Source: Massilia frigida
Lineage (GTDB): Bacteria > Pseudomonadota > Gammaproteobacteria > Burkholderiales > Burkholderiaceae_D
Direction of reading: 5' to 3'
NCBI RefSeq assembly: GCF_011682175.1
Contig: NZ_WHJG01000010.1
Span: 62,001 to 126,000 of the forward strand
Length of the DNA: 64,000 nucleotides
The position numbers were made by a program, and so were the translations under genes. Below are positions 1-8,310 of the stretch, in pieces. How positions within the stretch are numbered: the first letter of the stretch is position 1; every line of letters starts with the position of its first letter. Below the pieces are notes generated by a model, which made no database searches, was not told where the DNA came from, and saw only the letters and a list, made by a program, of their open reading frames with translations.

Positions 1-924
1 CAGCAAGATCAATTGGCGCAGGCGGCGCGCATCGGTGCGCAGCGGCGTGTCGGTGCTGGCGTCGGCCAGCGGCTCCAGGCGCTTCAAGGCGCTTGCCATC
101 AGCGCCGCATCGGCCTTGCCGTCGTCGGCGGCGCTGGCGGCGCGCACGTCGGCGCGCGCGGCCAGGTAGGGCGCGATGGCGCGCCAGGGCGATGCCGCGT
201 CCTGGGCGATGGCGTCGAAGCGCGCGGCCGCCTCGGGGTAGGCGCCGCGGTAAAAGTGGGCGGCCGCCTGCTGGTAGGCGCGGTCCATGCGCAGCCAGTC
301 GGGCGCGCCGGCCGGGGCATCGGCCGGCATCGCGCCGGGCGCGGCGCAGTTGGCGAACACGGCGTCCTGGCCCACGACCCAGTCGCGCAGCGTGGCGTCG
401 GCGCCGTAGTTGGTGAGGCGAATGCCGAGGGTGCGGGTGGCGTTGCGAAATGCGTCCGCCGGGCAGTTCAGCACCGAACTGTCCTTGCCGGCGATGGCGA
501 GCGCGGCCTGCTTGGGGCCGCCGCCGCGCAAGCGTTCCGTTTGCCACCCTTCCAGCGCGTGCTTGAGGGCGGCGTCGTTGTGCGGATTGTGGCCGTGGTG
601 CTCGCTCGTTTCGGTCAGCCAGCACGGGTCGAAGGGGCGCAGGCGCTCCTGGGCGGCGGCGTCGAGCGGCATGCCGGCCAGCGCGCGCCAGGCGATGAAC
701 TGGTAAAAATCGTCGCGCCCGGCGCGCACGATGCCGGGCTGGGCATACATGCCCGGCGTCAGGCTGCCCGGCCAGCGCGGCGGCTCGAACACGTTGCCGT
801 CGGCCGACGGGTCTTCGTAAAACGTGCAGCGGCGCTCGCCGGCTTGCGCCGTGCTCATGGCAGCCAGGCCGAACATCATGAAAAACAACGGTGCGCCTAT
901 GCGCTTATGCAAAATGGGTTTCAT
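1..924 (-). CDS. Unidentified secreted protein, N-terminal part (runs off left edge)
   Basis: The reverse strand is open for 308 codons from an ATG at 924 to the window edge, so only the N-terminal part is seen. Residues 1-28 look like a signal peptide: basic start (MKPILHKR), a hydrophobic core (PLFFMMFGLAAM) and an AQA-like cleavage site. The mature part begins GERRCTFYEDPSADG and holds scattered Cys and Trp. An alanine-rich helical stretch follows (QQAAAHFYRGAYPEAAARF, near residue 220), which resembles TPR-like repeats, although I cannot assign a family. A periplasmic or outer-membrane location is inferred from the signal peptide. It diverges from the ABC transporter genes. The shine-dalgarno is weak (GAAAGAAA). 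All other frames here are shadows. Confidence 0.7.
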   Translation of the reverse strand, partial: MKPILHKRIGAPLFFMMFGLAAMSTAQAGERRCTFYEDPSADGNVFEPPRWPGSLTPGMYAQPGIVRAGRDDFYQFIAWRALAGMPLDAAAQERLRPFDPCWLTETSEHHGHNPHNDAALKHALEGWQTERLRGGGPKQAALAIAGKDSSVLNCPADAFRNATRTLGIRLTNYGADATLRDWVVGQDAVFANCAAPGAMPADAPAGAPDWLRMDRAYQQAAAHFYRGAYPEAAARFDAIAQDAASPWRAIAPYLAARADVRAASAADDGKADAALMASALKRLEPLADASTDTPLRTDARRLRQLILL

Positions 925-1044
925 TGATTTCTTTCACGGAGGGAGCGCCATCTTATCAGCGCAAAGCTTGCGCCAGTCGTTGGACATTGCTTTCTCTCCG
1001 GGCTATCTTTCTCTGAGGTAAGCATGAAAGCGTGCGCCAACGGC

Positions 1045-1116
1045 CTCGGATACCGCGCCGGATACCGCGTCGGATACCGCGTCGGATACCGCGCCGGGTA
1101 CCGCGTCGGGTACCGA
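1045..1116. repeat. 12-bp tandem repeat, six units
   Basis: Six consecutive 12-bp units of the form GTCGGATACCGC, with variants (GCCGGATACCGC, GCCGGGTACCGC, GTCGGGTACCGA), occupy most of the gap between the divergent gene at 924 and the ABC substrate-binding gene. The core CGGRTACCG is close to palindromic. A related 12-bp repeat with core CGGGTACCG lies in the nrdB coding region at 11994-12077. The array keeps the reading frame of the downstream gene open as a Gly-Tyr-Arg-Val repeat. Confidence 0.9.
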
Positions 1117-1194
1117 GGCCGGTGGCGGCTCGTTGGCATGCATGACGACACGCGCGCTACTTTATCGACTCTGCACCATTCAACGGAGACAGGC

Positions 1195-2169
1195 ATGCCA
1201 GGGAAGCTCATCTGCAACACGATCGTACTGGCGGCGCTGTTTGCCGCCAGCCACAGCCACGCCGAGGAAGTGATCCGGCTTGGCAACCTCAAGTTCGCGC
1301 ATTTCGGCGCCGTTTCGTACATCAAGGAAATCGCGCCCAAGTGCGGCATCAAGGTCGACGAAAAGATCTTCGCCAAGGGCCTCGATGTGATGCAAGCGAT
1401 CATCGCCGGCGAGCTGGACGTGGGCACGACGGCGTCCGAGGCGGCCATTTCGGGCCGCGCCAGCGGCGCGCCGATCTTCATCGTCGCCGGTTTCGCCAGG
1501 GGCGGCGCGCGCCTGGTGGCGCGGCCCGGCCTGGGCATCAGGGGCATCCGCGAATTGAAAGGCAGGAAGGTCGGGGTCACGCGCGGCGGCATCCAGGAAG
1601 TGCTGCTGATGGCGCAATTGCAAAAGCACGGCATGAGCGCCGACAGCGCGCCCGGCAAGGACGTGCATGTGATTTACCTGCCGTTCGCCGACCTGAACCA
1701 GGCGCTGATGGCCGCCAATATCGATGCCATGATGCAATCCGAGCCACAATCCTCGCAAGCCATCAACCGGGGTTTCGGCAGGGAAGTGCTGAAACCCTAC
1801 GACACCCCGATCGGCGAGCCGGTGCGCACCATGGTGATGACCGAGGCTTTCTACAACGGCAAGCGGGCGCTGGCCGACAAATTCATGCGTTGCTTCGTCG
1901 AAGCGACCCGCACCTTCATCACCCAGCCGGCCATCGCCGAGAAGTACGTGCGCGACGTGATCTACAAGGGCCAGATCAGCGGGGCCGACTTCAAGGATGC
2001 GATTGCCAATTCGCCGTATTCGCTGGATGTGACGGCCGAGCATATCCAGATCACCACCGACACCATGGTCAAGACCGGCGTGGGGCGCATGGCGCGCCCG
2101 CCGCTGGCCAGGGACTGGGTCAGGACCGACCTGCTGGACGCGGCAAAAAAAAGCCTGGGGATCAAGTGA
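1195..2169 (+). CDS. ABC transporter substrate-binding protein, NitT/TauT (NMT1/THI5-like) type
   Basis: A 324-residue periplasmic binding protein. Residues 1-24 form a signal peptide (hydrophobic TIVLAALFAAS, then SHAEE). The mature protein shows the NMT1/THI5-like fold pattern: IRLGNLKFAHFG at the start of the binding lobe, GLDVMQAIIAGELDVGTT (the usual 'amount/abundance' motif), and LKGRKVGVTRGG. The family binds nitrate, sulfonates, taurine or pyrimidine precursors; the substrate here cannot be read from sequence. The start is chosen at 1195 because it gives a proper signal peptide and has GGAG six to seven bases upstream. An in-frame ATG at 1024, itself behind GAGGTAA, would add 57 residues encoded partly by the 12-bp repeat. 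The permease and ATPase follow directly. Confidence 0.85.
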   Translation: MPGKLICNTIVLAALFAASHSHAEEVIRLGNLKFAHFGAVSYIKEIAPKCGIKVDEKIFAKGLDVMQAIIAGELDVGTTASEAAISGRASGAPIFIVAGFARGGARLVARPGLGIRGIRELKGRKVGVTRGGIQEVLLMAQLQKHGMSADSAPGKDVHVIYLPFADLNQALMAANIDAMMQSEPQSSQAINRGFGREVLKPYDTPIGEPVRTMVMTEAFYNGKRALADKFMRCFVEATRTFITQPAIAEKYVRDVIYKGQISGADFKDAIANSPYSLDVTAEHIQITTDTMVKTGVGRMARPPLARDWVRTDLLDAAKKSLGIK

Positions 2170-2223
2170 GCGGGCCCCGTTCGACAATCCAAGCGTGGTG
2201 TAACGACGTTTTCCGGAGGTGGC

Positions 2224-3039
2224 ATGAATAGCAGACAGTTGCGTGAAGTGGGAATCGGCCTGGTGGTGCCGGCCGTGGTGATCGCCTTGTGGCAGCTGGC
2301 GGCGGTGCAGGGCCTGGTCAATCCCCAGGTGTTGCCGTCGCCGCTGGCGGTGCTGCGCAAGTGGATCGAGTACCTGCTGCCGCTGCAGCCGCACGTGGAC
2401 GGCAACTGGCTGGCCTGGGCCGTGTCGGGCGAACTGATGGTCGATTCGCTCACCAGCATGGTCCGGGTGCTGCTCGGCTTCGGCATCGGGGCCGCGCTGG
2501 CGCTGCCGCTCGGGCTGGCCATGGGGGCGAACGCGCGCGTGTATGCCTGGCTCAATCCCCTGGTGCAGCTGCTGCGCCCGATTCCGCCGATCGCCTATAT
2601 TCCGCTGGCGATCCTGTGGTTCGGGCTGGGCAATCCGCCGGCCGTGTTCCTGATCGCGCTGGGGGCGTTCTTTCCGGTGCTGATCAATACCATCGCCGGG
2701 GTGCGCCAGGTCGACGCCATTTACCTGCGCGCGGCGCGCAACCTGGGTGCCAGCGAGCGCACCATGTTCGTGCGCGTGATCTTGCCGGCCGCCGTGCCCT
2801 ACATCCTGTCCGGCGTGCGGATCGGGATCGGCACCGCCTTCATCGTGGTGATCGTCTCGGAAATGATCGCAGTAAACAATGGCCTGGGTTTCCGCATCCT
2901 GGAAGCGCGCGAGTATTTTTGGTCCGACAAGATCATGGCCGGCATGGCCACCATCGGCATGCTGGGGCTGGCGATCGACATCGGCATGAACCGCCTGAAC
3001 AATTACCTGCTGCGCTGGCACCGCGGCCTGGAGAACTGA
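2224..3039 (+). CDS. ABC transporter permease, SsuC/TauC-like
   Basis: A 271-residue inner-membrane permease of the binding-protein-dependent transport family. Hydrophobic segments are seen near residues 8-25, 75-100, 110-150, 190-220 and 240-260. The cytoplasmic EAA-type loop that contacts the ATPase is recognisable around RAARNLGASERTMFVRVILPAAVPYILSG, the typical signature of NitT/TauT permeases (shown here as RAARNLGAS and VILPAAVPYI). A good ribosome site (GGAGGTGG) precedes the ATG. It lies between the binding protein and the ATPase in the standard order, and the ATPase starts one base after its stop codon, so translation is probably coupled. Confidence 0.9.
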   Translation: MNSRQLREVGIGLVVPAVVIALWQLAAVQGLVNPQVLPSPLAVLRKWIEYLLPLQPHVDGNWLAWAVSGELMVDSLTSMVRVLLGFGIGAALALPLGLAMGANARVYAWLNPLVQLLRPIPPIAYIPLAILWFGLGNPPAVFLIALGAFFPVLINTIAGVRQVDAIYLRAARNLGASERTMFVRVILPAAVPYILSGVRIGIGTAFIVVIVSEMIAVNNGLGFRILEAREYFWSDKIMAGMATIGMLGLAIDIGMNRLNNYLLRWHRGLEN

Positions 3040-3040
3040 G

Positions 3041-3838
3041 ATGAGTGCATCACCGATCCATATCGAGGGCGTCGACAAGGTCTTCAACAGCGCTGCGGGC
3101 GAACTGGTCGCGCTCAAGGAGATCAAGCTGGAGATCCCGGCCGGGCAATTCACCTGCCTGCTGGGACCGTCGGGCTGCGGCAAGTCGACCCTGCTCAACG
3201 CCATCGCCGGGTTCGCGCTGCCCACGCGCGGCACCATCCGCACCGGCGCGCACGCGGTGACGGGGCCGGGGCCGGAGCGCGGCATGGTGTTCCAGGAGTA
3301 CGCCCTGTTTCCCTGGATGACAGTCGAGCAGAACGTCGCCTTCGGCCTGGAAATCAAGGGCCTGGACAAGGCGGCCATCGCGGCCACCGTGGCGCGCCTG
3401 CTGGAAATGCTGTCGCTGGGCGACTTCCGCCAGCGCTTTCCCAAGGATTTGTCGGGCGGCATGCGCCAGCGGGTGGCGATTGCGCGCGTGCTGGCGCTCG
3501 ATTCGCCGATCATGCTGATGGACGAGCCGTTCGGCGCGCTCGACGCGCTGACCCGGCGCAACCTGCAGGACGAATTGCTGCGCATCTGGGCCGCCACCGG
3601 CAAGACCATCATTTTCGTCACCCACAGCATCGAGGAAGCGATCTACCTGGCCGACCGCATCGTGGTGATGACTTACCGTCCGGGCACGGTCAAGCGCGAC
3701 GTGATGGTCGATCTGGCGCGCCTGCGCGACCCGGCCGCGCCCGATTTCAATGCGCTCAAGCGCGAGCTGGGGCAGCTGGTCATGGAAGAGCAGCAGCGCC
3801 ACCACAACGACGAGTTGCGCATGGCGGCGGTCGATTAG
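3041..3838 (+). CDS. ABC transporter ATPase, SsuB/TauB-like
   Basis: A 265-residue nucleotide-binding subunit. Walker A is GPSGCGKST (about residues 41-49), the Q-loop is in VFQEYALFPWMT, the signature is LSGGMRQR, Walker B is IMLMDEPFGALD, and the H-loop is FVTHSIEEA. The HSIEEAIYLADRIVVM ending is typical of nitrate/sulfonate/taurine importers. It drives the permease encoded just upstream. The last gene of the three-gene set; a gap of 66 bp separates it from the next gene. No metabolic gene sits beside it to reveal the substrate. Confidence 0.92.
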   Translation: MSASPIHIEGVDKVFNSAAGELVALKEIKLEIPAGQFTCLLGPSGCGKSTLLNAIAGFALPTRGTIRTGAHAVTGPGPERGMVFQEYALFPWMTVEQNVAFGLEIKGLDKAAIAATVARLLEMLSLGDFRQRFPKDLSGGMRQRVAIARVLALDSPIMLMDEPFGALDALTRRNLQDELLRIWAATGKTIIFVTHSIEEAIYLADRIVVMTYRPGTVKRDVMVDLARLRDPAAPDFNALKRELGQLVMEEQQRHHNDELRMAAVD

Positions 3839-3904
3839 GTGGCGCTGGCGGCGGCGCCGTCACGCCGTCCCCGCCAGCGCGCGCCGATAGTGTAAACTTG
3901 CGCC

Positions 3905-4708
3905 ATGCAGACTTACTTACTTATCGCAGCGGCGCTGCTGTACGCGCTGTGCGCCCTTCTTCCCACGCCCCGGGGCGCCCTCATTTCCGGGGTCACGGCC
4001 GGGGCCTGGCTGCTGCACGGCGCCGCTCTCTGGTTCGACATGATGGCGCCCGGCAGCGTGCGGATCGGCTTCGCGCTGATGATTTCCGCCGCCCTGTGGA
4101 TCTCGGTGGCCGCCTACTGGATCGAAAACCGCAATTTCGCGCTCGATGGCCTGCGCCGCCTGGTGATGCCCTGCGCCGCCGCCGCCGCGCTGCTGCCGGC
4201 CGTGTTTCCGGGCAGCGTGCTGCAGCTCGAAGGACGCGCCCCGGCCTTCGGCTGGCATATTTCGGTGGCCATCCTGGCCTACAGCACCCTGACCATCGCC
4301 GCCTTCCACGCGGTCTTGATGGCGCTCCAGGAAACGCGCCTGCACGCGCGCAACCCGCAAGCCGGCTGGCTGGCCACGGCGCTCGACCAGCTGCCGGCCC
4401 TGCTGACCATGGAAAAACTGCTGTTCCGCCTGATCTGGATCGGCTTCGTGCTGCTCAGCCTGACCGTGCTGTCGGGGATCGTGTTTTCGGAGCAAGTGTT
4501 CGGCACCGTGCTCAAGTGGGATCACAAGAGCGTCTTCACCTTGCTGTCGTGGTTGCTGTTCGCCGCGCTGCTGGCCGGACGGCGCTGGCGTGGCTGGCGC
4601 GGCAAGACCGCGCTGCGCTTCACCCTGGCCGGTTTCGCCACCCTGGTGCTGGCCTATGTTGGCAGCCGTTTCGTTCTTGAAGTCGTTTTGCACCGGGGGC
4701 TGGCATGA
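3905..4708 (+). CDS. YpjD/CcsA-like integral membrane protein (cytochrome c assembly family)
   Basis: A 267-residue protein with about eight transmembrane helices and very few charged residues, in the family of CcsA/HemX-like cytochrome c assembly proteins (YpjD group). The C-terminal part carries the family pattern WDHKSVFTLLSWLLFAALL followed by RRWRGWRGK. YpjD itself has no proven heme-handling role, so the function is not established. A TAGTGT-like -10 lies just upstream of the ATG. The next gene overlaps its stop by 4 bp. The order ypjD, PP0621-like, pilS, pilR is common in Burkholderiales. Confidence 0.8.
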   Translation: MQTYLLIAAALLYALCALLPTPRGALISGVTAGAWLLHGAALWFDMMAPGSVRIGFALMISAALWISVAAYWIENRNFALDGLRRLVMPCAAAAALLPAVFPGSVLQLEGRAPAFGWHISVAILAYSTLTIAAFHAVLMALQETRLHARNPQAGWLATALDQLPALLTMEKLLFRLIWIGFVLLSLTVLSGIVFSEQVFGTVLKWDHKSVFTLLSWLLFAALLAGRRWRGWRGKTALRFTLAGFATLVLAYVGSRFVLEVVLHRGLA

Positions 4709-4944
4709 CACGCATTCTGTTCTGGATCGCCCTGCTGATCCTGATTATCGCCGCCATCCGCAGCAAGCTGCGCGGCATGGCGCCGCCGCCCGGGCAGGGC
4801 AGCGCTCCACGGCCGGCCGCGCGCGAGGCCGAAACCATGATCGCCTGCGCCCACTGCCATGTGTACTTCCCCGAGTCGGAAGCGGTCAAGGCCGGCGGGC
4901 GCGAGTATTGCAGCCCGGACCACGCGCGTTTGCCGCCCGCCTGA
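4705..4944 (+). CDS. PP0621-family small membrane protein with zinc-ribbon-like tail
   Basis: A 79-residue protein with an N-terminal membrane helix (RILFWIALLILIIAAI), a proline-rich linker and a C-terminal metal-binding motif: CAHCHVYFPESEAV, then a single Cys in EYCSPDH. The CxxC...C-x2-H arrangement matches the uncharacterised PP0621 family found between ypjD and pilS in many proteobacteria. It overlaps ypjD by 4 bp (ATGA) and pilS begins directly after its stop, so it is surely in the same transcript. The function is unknown; a role near the pilus two-component system is only suggested by position. Confidence 0.8.
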   Translation: MTRILFWIALLILIIAAIRSKLRGMAPPPGQGSAPRPAAREAETMIACAHCHVYFPESEAVKAGGREYCSPDHARLPPA

Positions 4945-6678
4945 GTGATGTCCTTCTGGAGCGGGCTGTCGGCGGAGTCGCGCGAAACATTCTGGCGCTC
5001 GCTGCAGGCGCTGACCGCCACCCGCATCGTCATCTCGCTGGTGCTGCTGGCCTACCTGGCCTTCGACCAGAAAGACGTGGCCAGCGCCGGCCCGCATCTG
5101 TATGCCGACACCTGCATCGCTTACCTGGTGCTGGCCGGCGCCTTCGTGCTGGCCAGCGTGTACGTGCGCAAGCATTTCCTGATGCAGGTGGTGCTGCAGA
5201 TCGCGGTCGACATCGGCGTCATTTCGGTGCTGTACATGGCCGCCGCCGCCAGCCGCGGCAGCCTGGTGATCCTGTACCTGTTTCCGCTGGCCGGGGCCGC
5301 GATCCTGGCACCGCGCCTGCTGGCCCTGTTTTCGGCCGCGCTGGTCACCCTGTTCCTGCTGATCGATTCCCTGTACCAGGTCTTCCTGGGCGCGGCCGGC
5401 ATGCCGCTCACCCAGGCCGGGCTGTACGGCGCCGCCTTCTTCGCCATCGTGATGGTGGTCAGCCGCCTCGCCGCCAGGCTGATCCGGCAGGAAGAACTGG
5501 CCACGCGCCACGGCGCCGACCTGAAAATCCAGCAGGCGATCAACCAGATCGTCATCGCCGATGTCGACGATGGCATCCTCGTGGTCGACCGCGACGGCCA
5601 CATCTTCGCCGGCAACCCGGCCGCCCAGCACATGCTGGGGCTGGCCAACGGCGACAGCGGCTTTGCCCTGTCCGAGGTGGCCGCGCTGGAACCGGTCGCG
5701 TTCGCGTTTTCGGAGTGGCAGCAACAGGTCGGGCCGGCCAGCGCCGCCGGCGTGGCGCGCGCCGCCTTCGTCACCGTCAAGCCCTACCGCGACAGCGGCG
5801 GCGGCGAGGCCGGCATGGCCGCCTGGAGCGGACGACGCGACCTAGCGGCCCACCTCAAGCTGCGCTTTGCGCGGGTCGACACGGTCGACGAGGCGTCCGA
5901 GCGCTGCGTGATTTTCTTGCAGGATGTGACCGCCATCGAAAACCAGGCCCAGGAACTGAAACTGGCATCGATGGGACGCCTGACGGCCAGCATCGCGCAC
6001 GAGGTGCGCAATCCGCTCTCGGCGATCGGCCACGCCACCGCCCTGCTGGCGGAAGACTTGCACGCGCCGGGCCAGGCGCGCCTGCTCAAGATCGTCGGCG
6101 ACAATGTGGCGCGGGTGAACCGCATGGTCGAAGACATACTGCAATTGTCGCGCAAGGTCCAGCCGAATGGCGATCCGTTGTTGCTCGGCCCGTTTTTGAA
6201 TGAGCTGAAAACCGAATTTGACGAAACCCAGGGTGTCGCCGATGATATAGTGTGGTTGGGCAACACTGGAGCCGCGCCGGTGCGTTTCGACGTGCTGCAC
6301 CTGCGCGAAGTGCTGATCAACCTGCTGACCAATGCGCTGCGCTACGCCAGCGGCGGGGCGGGCAGTATCCGCGTCTACGTGGTGACCGATTCGGCCGGCG
6401 GCATGGAGCTGCACGTGCAGGATGACGGTCCGGGCATCACGCCCGAGGTGCGGGCCCACCTGTTCGAGCCGTTCTATACGACCTCGAGCAAGGGCACCGG
6501 GCTGGGGCTGTACCTGGCGCGCGAGCTGTGCCTGAACAACGCGGCGATGCTCGATTACGAATATCGCTTCGATGCCAGCGGCTTCGGCGTGCGCGCGGCC
6601 AGTGGCCGCTTTGTGATTTCATTCGCGCAGCCGCTGGGGGCGCGCGGTGTTACTAGTAACAGAAAGGCAACAACATGA
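4945..6678 (+). CDS. pilS: PilS, sensor histidine kinase of the type IV pilus two-component system
   Basis: A 577-residue membrane histidine kinase (576 if the ATG at 4948 is used instead of GTG at 4945). About six transmembrane helices fill residues 20-185, as in PilS, which senses pilin in the membrane. A PAS-like region follows (QQAINQIVIADVDDGILVVD, from about residue 190). The HisKA box is SIAHEVRNPLSAIG with the phospho-His near residue 351. The N-box is NLLTNALRY, and the G boxes include DDGPGI and GTGLGLYLARELC. It overlaps pilR by 4 bp. In Pseudomonas the pair controls the sigma-54 pilA promoter; pilA is not in this window. Confidence 0.93.
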   Translation: MMSFWSGLSAESRETFWRSLQALTATRIVISLVLLAYLAFDQKDVASAGPHLYADTCIAYLVLAGAFVLASVYVRKHFLMQVVLQIAVDIGVISVLYMAAAASRGSLVILYLFPLAGAAILAPRLLALFSAALVTLFLLIDSLYQVFLGAAGMPLTQAGLYGAAFFAIVMVVSRLAARLIRQEELATRHGADLKIQQAINQIVIADVDDGILVVDRDGHIFAGNPAAQHMLGLANGDSGFALSEVAALEPVAFAFSEWQQQVGPASAAGVARAAFVTVKPYRDSGGGEAGMAAWSGRRDLAAHLKLRFARVDTVDEASERCVIFLQDVTAIENQAQELKLASMGRLTASIAHEVRNPLSAIGHATALLAEDLHAPGQARLLKIVGDNVARVNRMVEDILQLSRKVQPNGDPLLLGPFLNELKTEFDETQGVADDIVWLGNTGAAPVRFDVLHLREVLINLLTNALRYASGGAGSIRVYVVTDSAGGMELHVQDDGPGITPEVRAHLFEPFYTTSSKGTGLGLYLARELCLNNAAMLDYEYRFDASGFGVRAASGRFVISFAQPLGARGVTSNRKATT

Positions 6679-8102
6679 CATCACCCCGCGTACTGGTCGT
6701 CGATGACGAGGCGGATTTACGCGAACTGCTGGAAATCACGCTGGTCAGGATGGGGCTCGATGTGGACAGCGCCGAAACGCTGCGCGAGGCGCGCGCCTTC
6801 CTGGCGCAGAACGATTACGGTCTCATTCTCACCGACATGCGCCTGCCCGACGGCCTGGGCCTGGAACTGGTGCAGGAAGTGAACGCGTCCAACAAGTCGA
6901 CCCCGATCGCGGTGGTGACCGCCTACGGCAGCGCCGAAAACGCGGTGGTGGCCTTGAAGGCGGGCGCCTTCGATTACGTCTCCAAGCCGGTGGTGCTGGA
7001 CGATTTGCGCGTGATGGTGCAGTCGGCCCTGCGCCTGTCGGCCCCGGCCACGCACAGCGGCAGAGCGGCGGCGGCCGGCACGGCGTCGCGCCTGATCGGC
7101 GAATCGGCCGTGATGCAATCGCTGCGCAACCAGATCGAACGGCTGGCGCGCTCGATGGCGCCGATTGCGATCACGGGCGAGTCGGGCAGCGGCAAGGAAC
7201 TGGTGGCGCGCGAAATCCACGCCCGCAGTTCGCGTGCGGGCAAGCCCTTCATTGCCGTGAATTGCGGCGCGATTCCCGAAGCGCTGATGGAAGCCGAGTT
7301 TTTCGGCTACCGCAAGGGCGCGTTTACCGGCGCGGCCGACGAGCGCGACGGGTTTTTCCACGCGGCCAACGGCGGCACCCTGATGCTCGATGAAGTGGCC
7401 GATTTGCCGCTGGCGATGCAGGTCAAGCTGCTGCGCGCGATCCAGGAACGGCGCGTGCGCAAGATCGGCGCCACCAGCGAAGAGCCGGTCGACGTGCGCA
7501 TCATCAGCGCCACGCACCAGAACCTAGCGCAGTGCGTCGAAACCGGCAAGTTCCGCCAGGATCTGTTTTCCCGCTTGAACGTGATCGAGTTGAGCGTGCC
7601 GCCGCTGCGCGAGCGGCTCGACGACCTGGGCGTGCTGGTCCATGGCATGCTGGCGCGCCTGGCCGGAGCGGGGCAGCAGGCCGCCCTTGGGCCGCAGGTG
7701 CTGGAAACCTTGAGCACGTATTCGTTCCCGGGCAATGTGCGCGAACTGGAGAACGTGCTGGAACGGGCGCTGGCGTTCGCCAACGATGGCGTGATCGAAG
7801 TGGGCGACCTGTCGCTCAAGGGCGCGCGCGTGGCCGAGCGGCCGGCGCCGGTGGCCGAGGCGGTGGCGGCGCCGCTGCAGGCGGGCGCGCCGCAGGTGGC
7901 TGCGCCGATGAGCGTGAGCGGGCCGGCGGAGTTGCCCAGCAACTTGCCCGATTATCTGGAGCAGGTCGAGCGCGAGATCATTCTGCGCGCGCTGACCCAG
8001 ACCCAGTTCAACCGCACCCAGGCGGCCCTGTTGCTGGGGATCAGCTTCCGCCAGCTGCGCTATCAGATGCAAAAGCTCGATATCCAGGAGCCGGAAGGGT
8101 AG
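6675..8102 (+). CDS. pilR: PilR, sigma-54 dependent response regulator
   Basis: A 475-residue NtrC-type regulator. The receiver domain (1-120) has the acidic pair DD at 10-11 and the phospho-acceptor Asp54 in LTDMRLPDG. The AAA+ domain (about 140-370) contains Walker A GESGSGKE, the sigma-54 contact loop GAFTGA (in YRKGAFTGAADE), and Walker B GGTLMLDEVADLP. A Fis-type helix-turn-helix ends the protein (NRTQAALLLGISFRQLRY). An Ala/Pro-rich linker joins the last two parts. It overlaps pilS by 4 bp and is the last gene of the operon. Confidence 0.95.
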   Translation: MTSPRVLVVDDEADLRELLEITLVRMGLDVDSAETLREARAFLAQNDYGLILTDMRLPDGLGLELVQEVNASNKSTPIAVVTAYGSAENAVVALKAGAFDYVSKPVVLDDLRVMVQSALRLSAPATHSGRAAAAGTASRLIGESAVMQSLRNQIERLARSMAPIAITGESGSGKELVAREIHARSSRAGKPFIAVNCGAIPEALMEAEFFGYRKGAFTGAADERDGFFHAANGGTLMLDEVADLPLAMQVKLLRAIQERRVRKIGATSEEPVDVRIISATHQNLAQCVETGKFRQDLFSRLNVIELSVPPLRERLDDLGVLVHGMLARLAGAGQQAALGPQVLETLSTYSFPGNVRELENVLERALAFANDGVIEVGDLSLKGARVAERPAPVAEAVAAPLQAGAPQVAAPMSVSGPAELPSNLPDYLEQVEREIILRALTQTQFNRTQAALLLGISFRQLRYQMQKLDIQEPEG

Positions 8103-8186
8103 GGTGCGGCTGCCAGCACCTGGGGCCGATGGCGCGTCCGCGCAGAAATAACTTGGGCCCCCGCCTCTCCAGGAATTGGCCTCCGT

Positions 8187-8209
8187 CATTCCTGCCACTG
8201 GCAGAAATG
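8187..8209. repeat. Imperfect dRS3-like palindrome
   Basis: The inverted repeat CATTCCTGCC-ACT-GGCAGAAATG looks like a decayed version of the palindrome 75 bp downstream: both arms start from CATTCC and end in GAAATG. It lies in the gap after pilR. Confidence 0.5.
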
Positions 8210-8282
8210 ACTTCCCGCGGAGGGCTAGGCGCCCCCACGGCAATCCAATTTTGTTCCGTAGCCGTCGGCTGAGCGCCGGACG

Positions 8283-8310
8283 TGGATTCCCGCCTGCGCG
8301 GGAATGACGG
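8283..8310. repeat. dRS3-like palindrome (ATTCCCGC...GCGGGAAT)
   Basis: ATTCCCGC (8286-8293), four spacer bases, then GCGGGAAT (8298-8305), followed by GACGGAGCG. This is the widely dispersed beta-proteobacterial/Neisseria-type palindrome in which ATTCCC and GGGAAT flank an eight-base centre. A variant with GTTCCCGC/GCGGGAAC and the same trailing GACGGAGCG is at 45721-45746. Confidence 0.75.

Noticed and set aside
1180-3630. An 816-residue minus-strand frame opposite the ABC transporter genes
   Set aside because: It is a shadow of three clear plus-strand genes with intact motifs.
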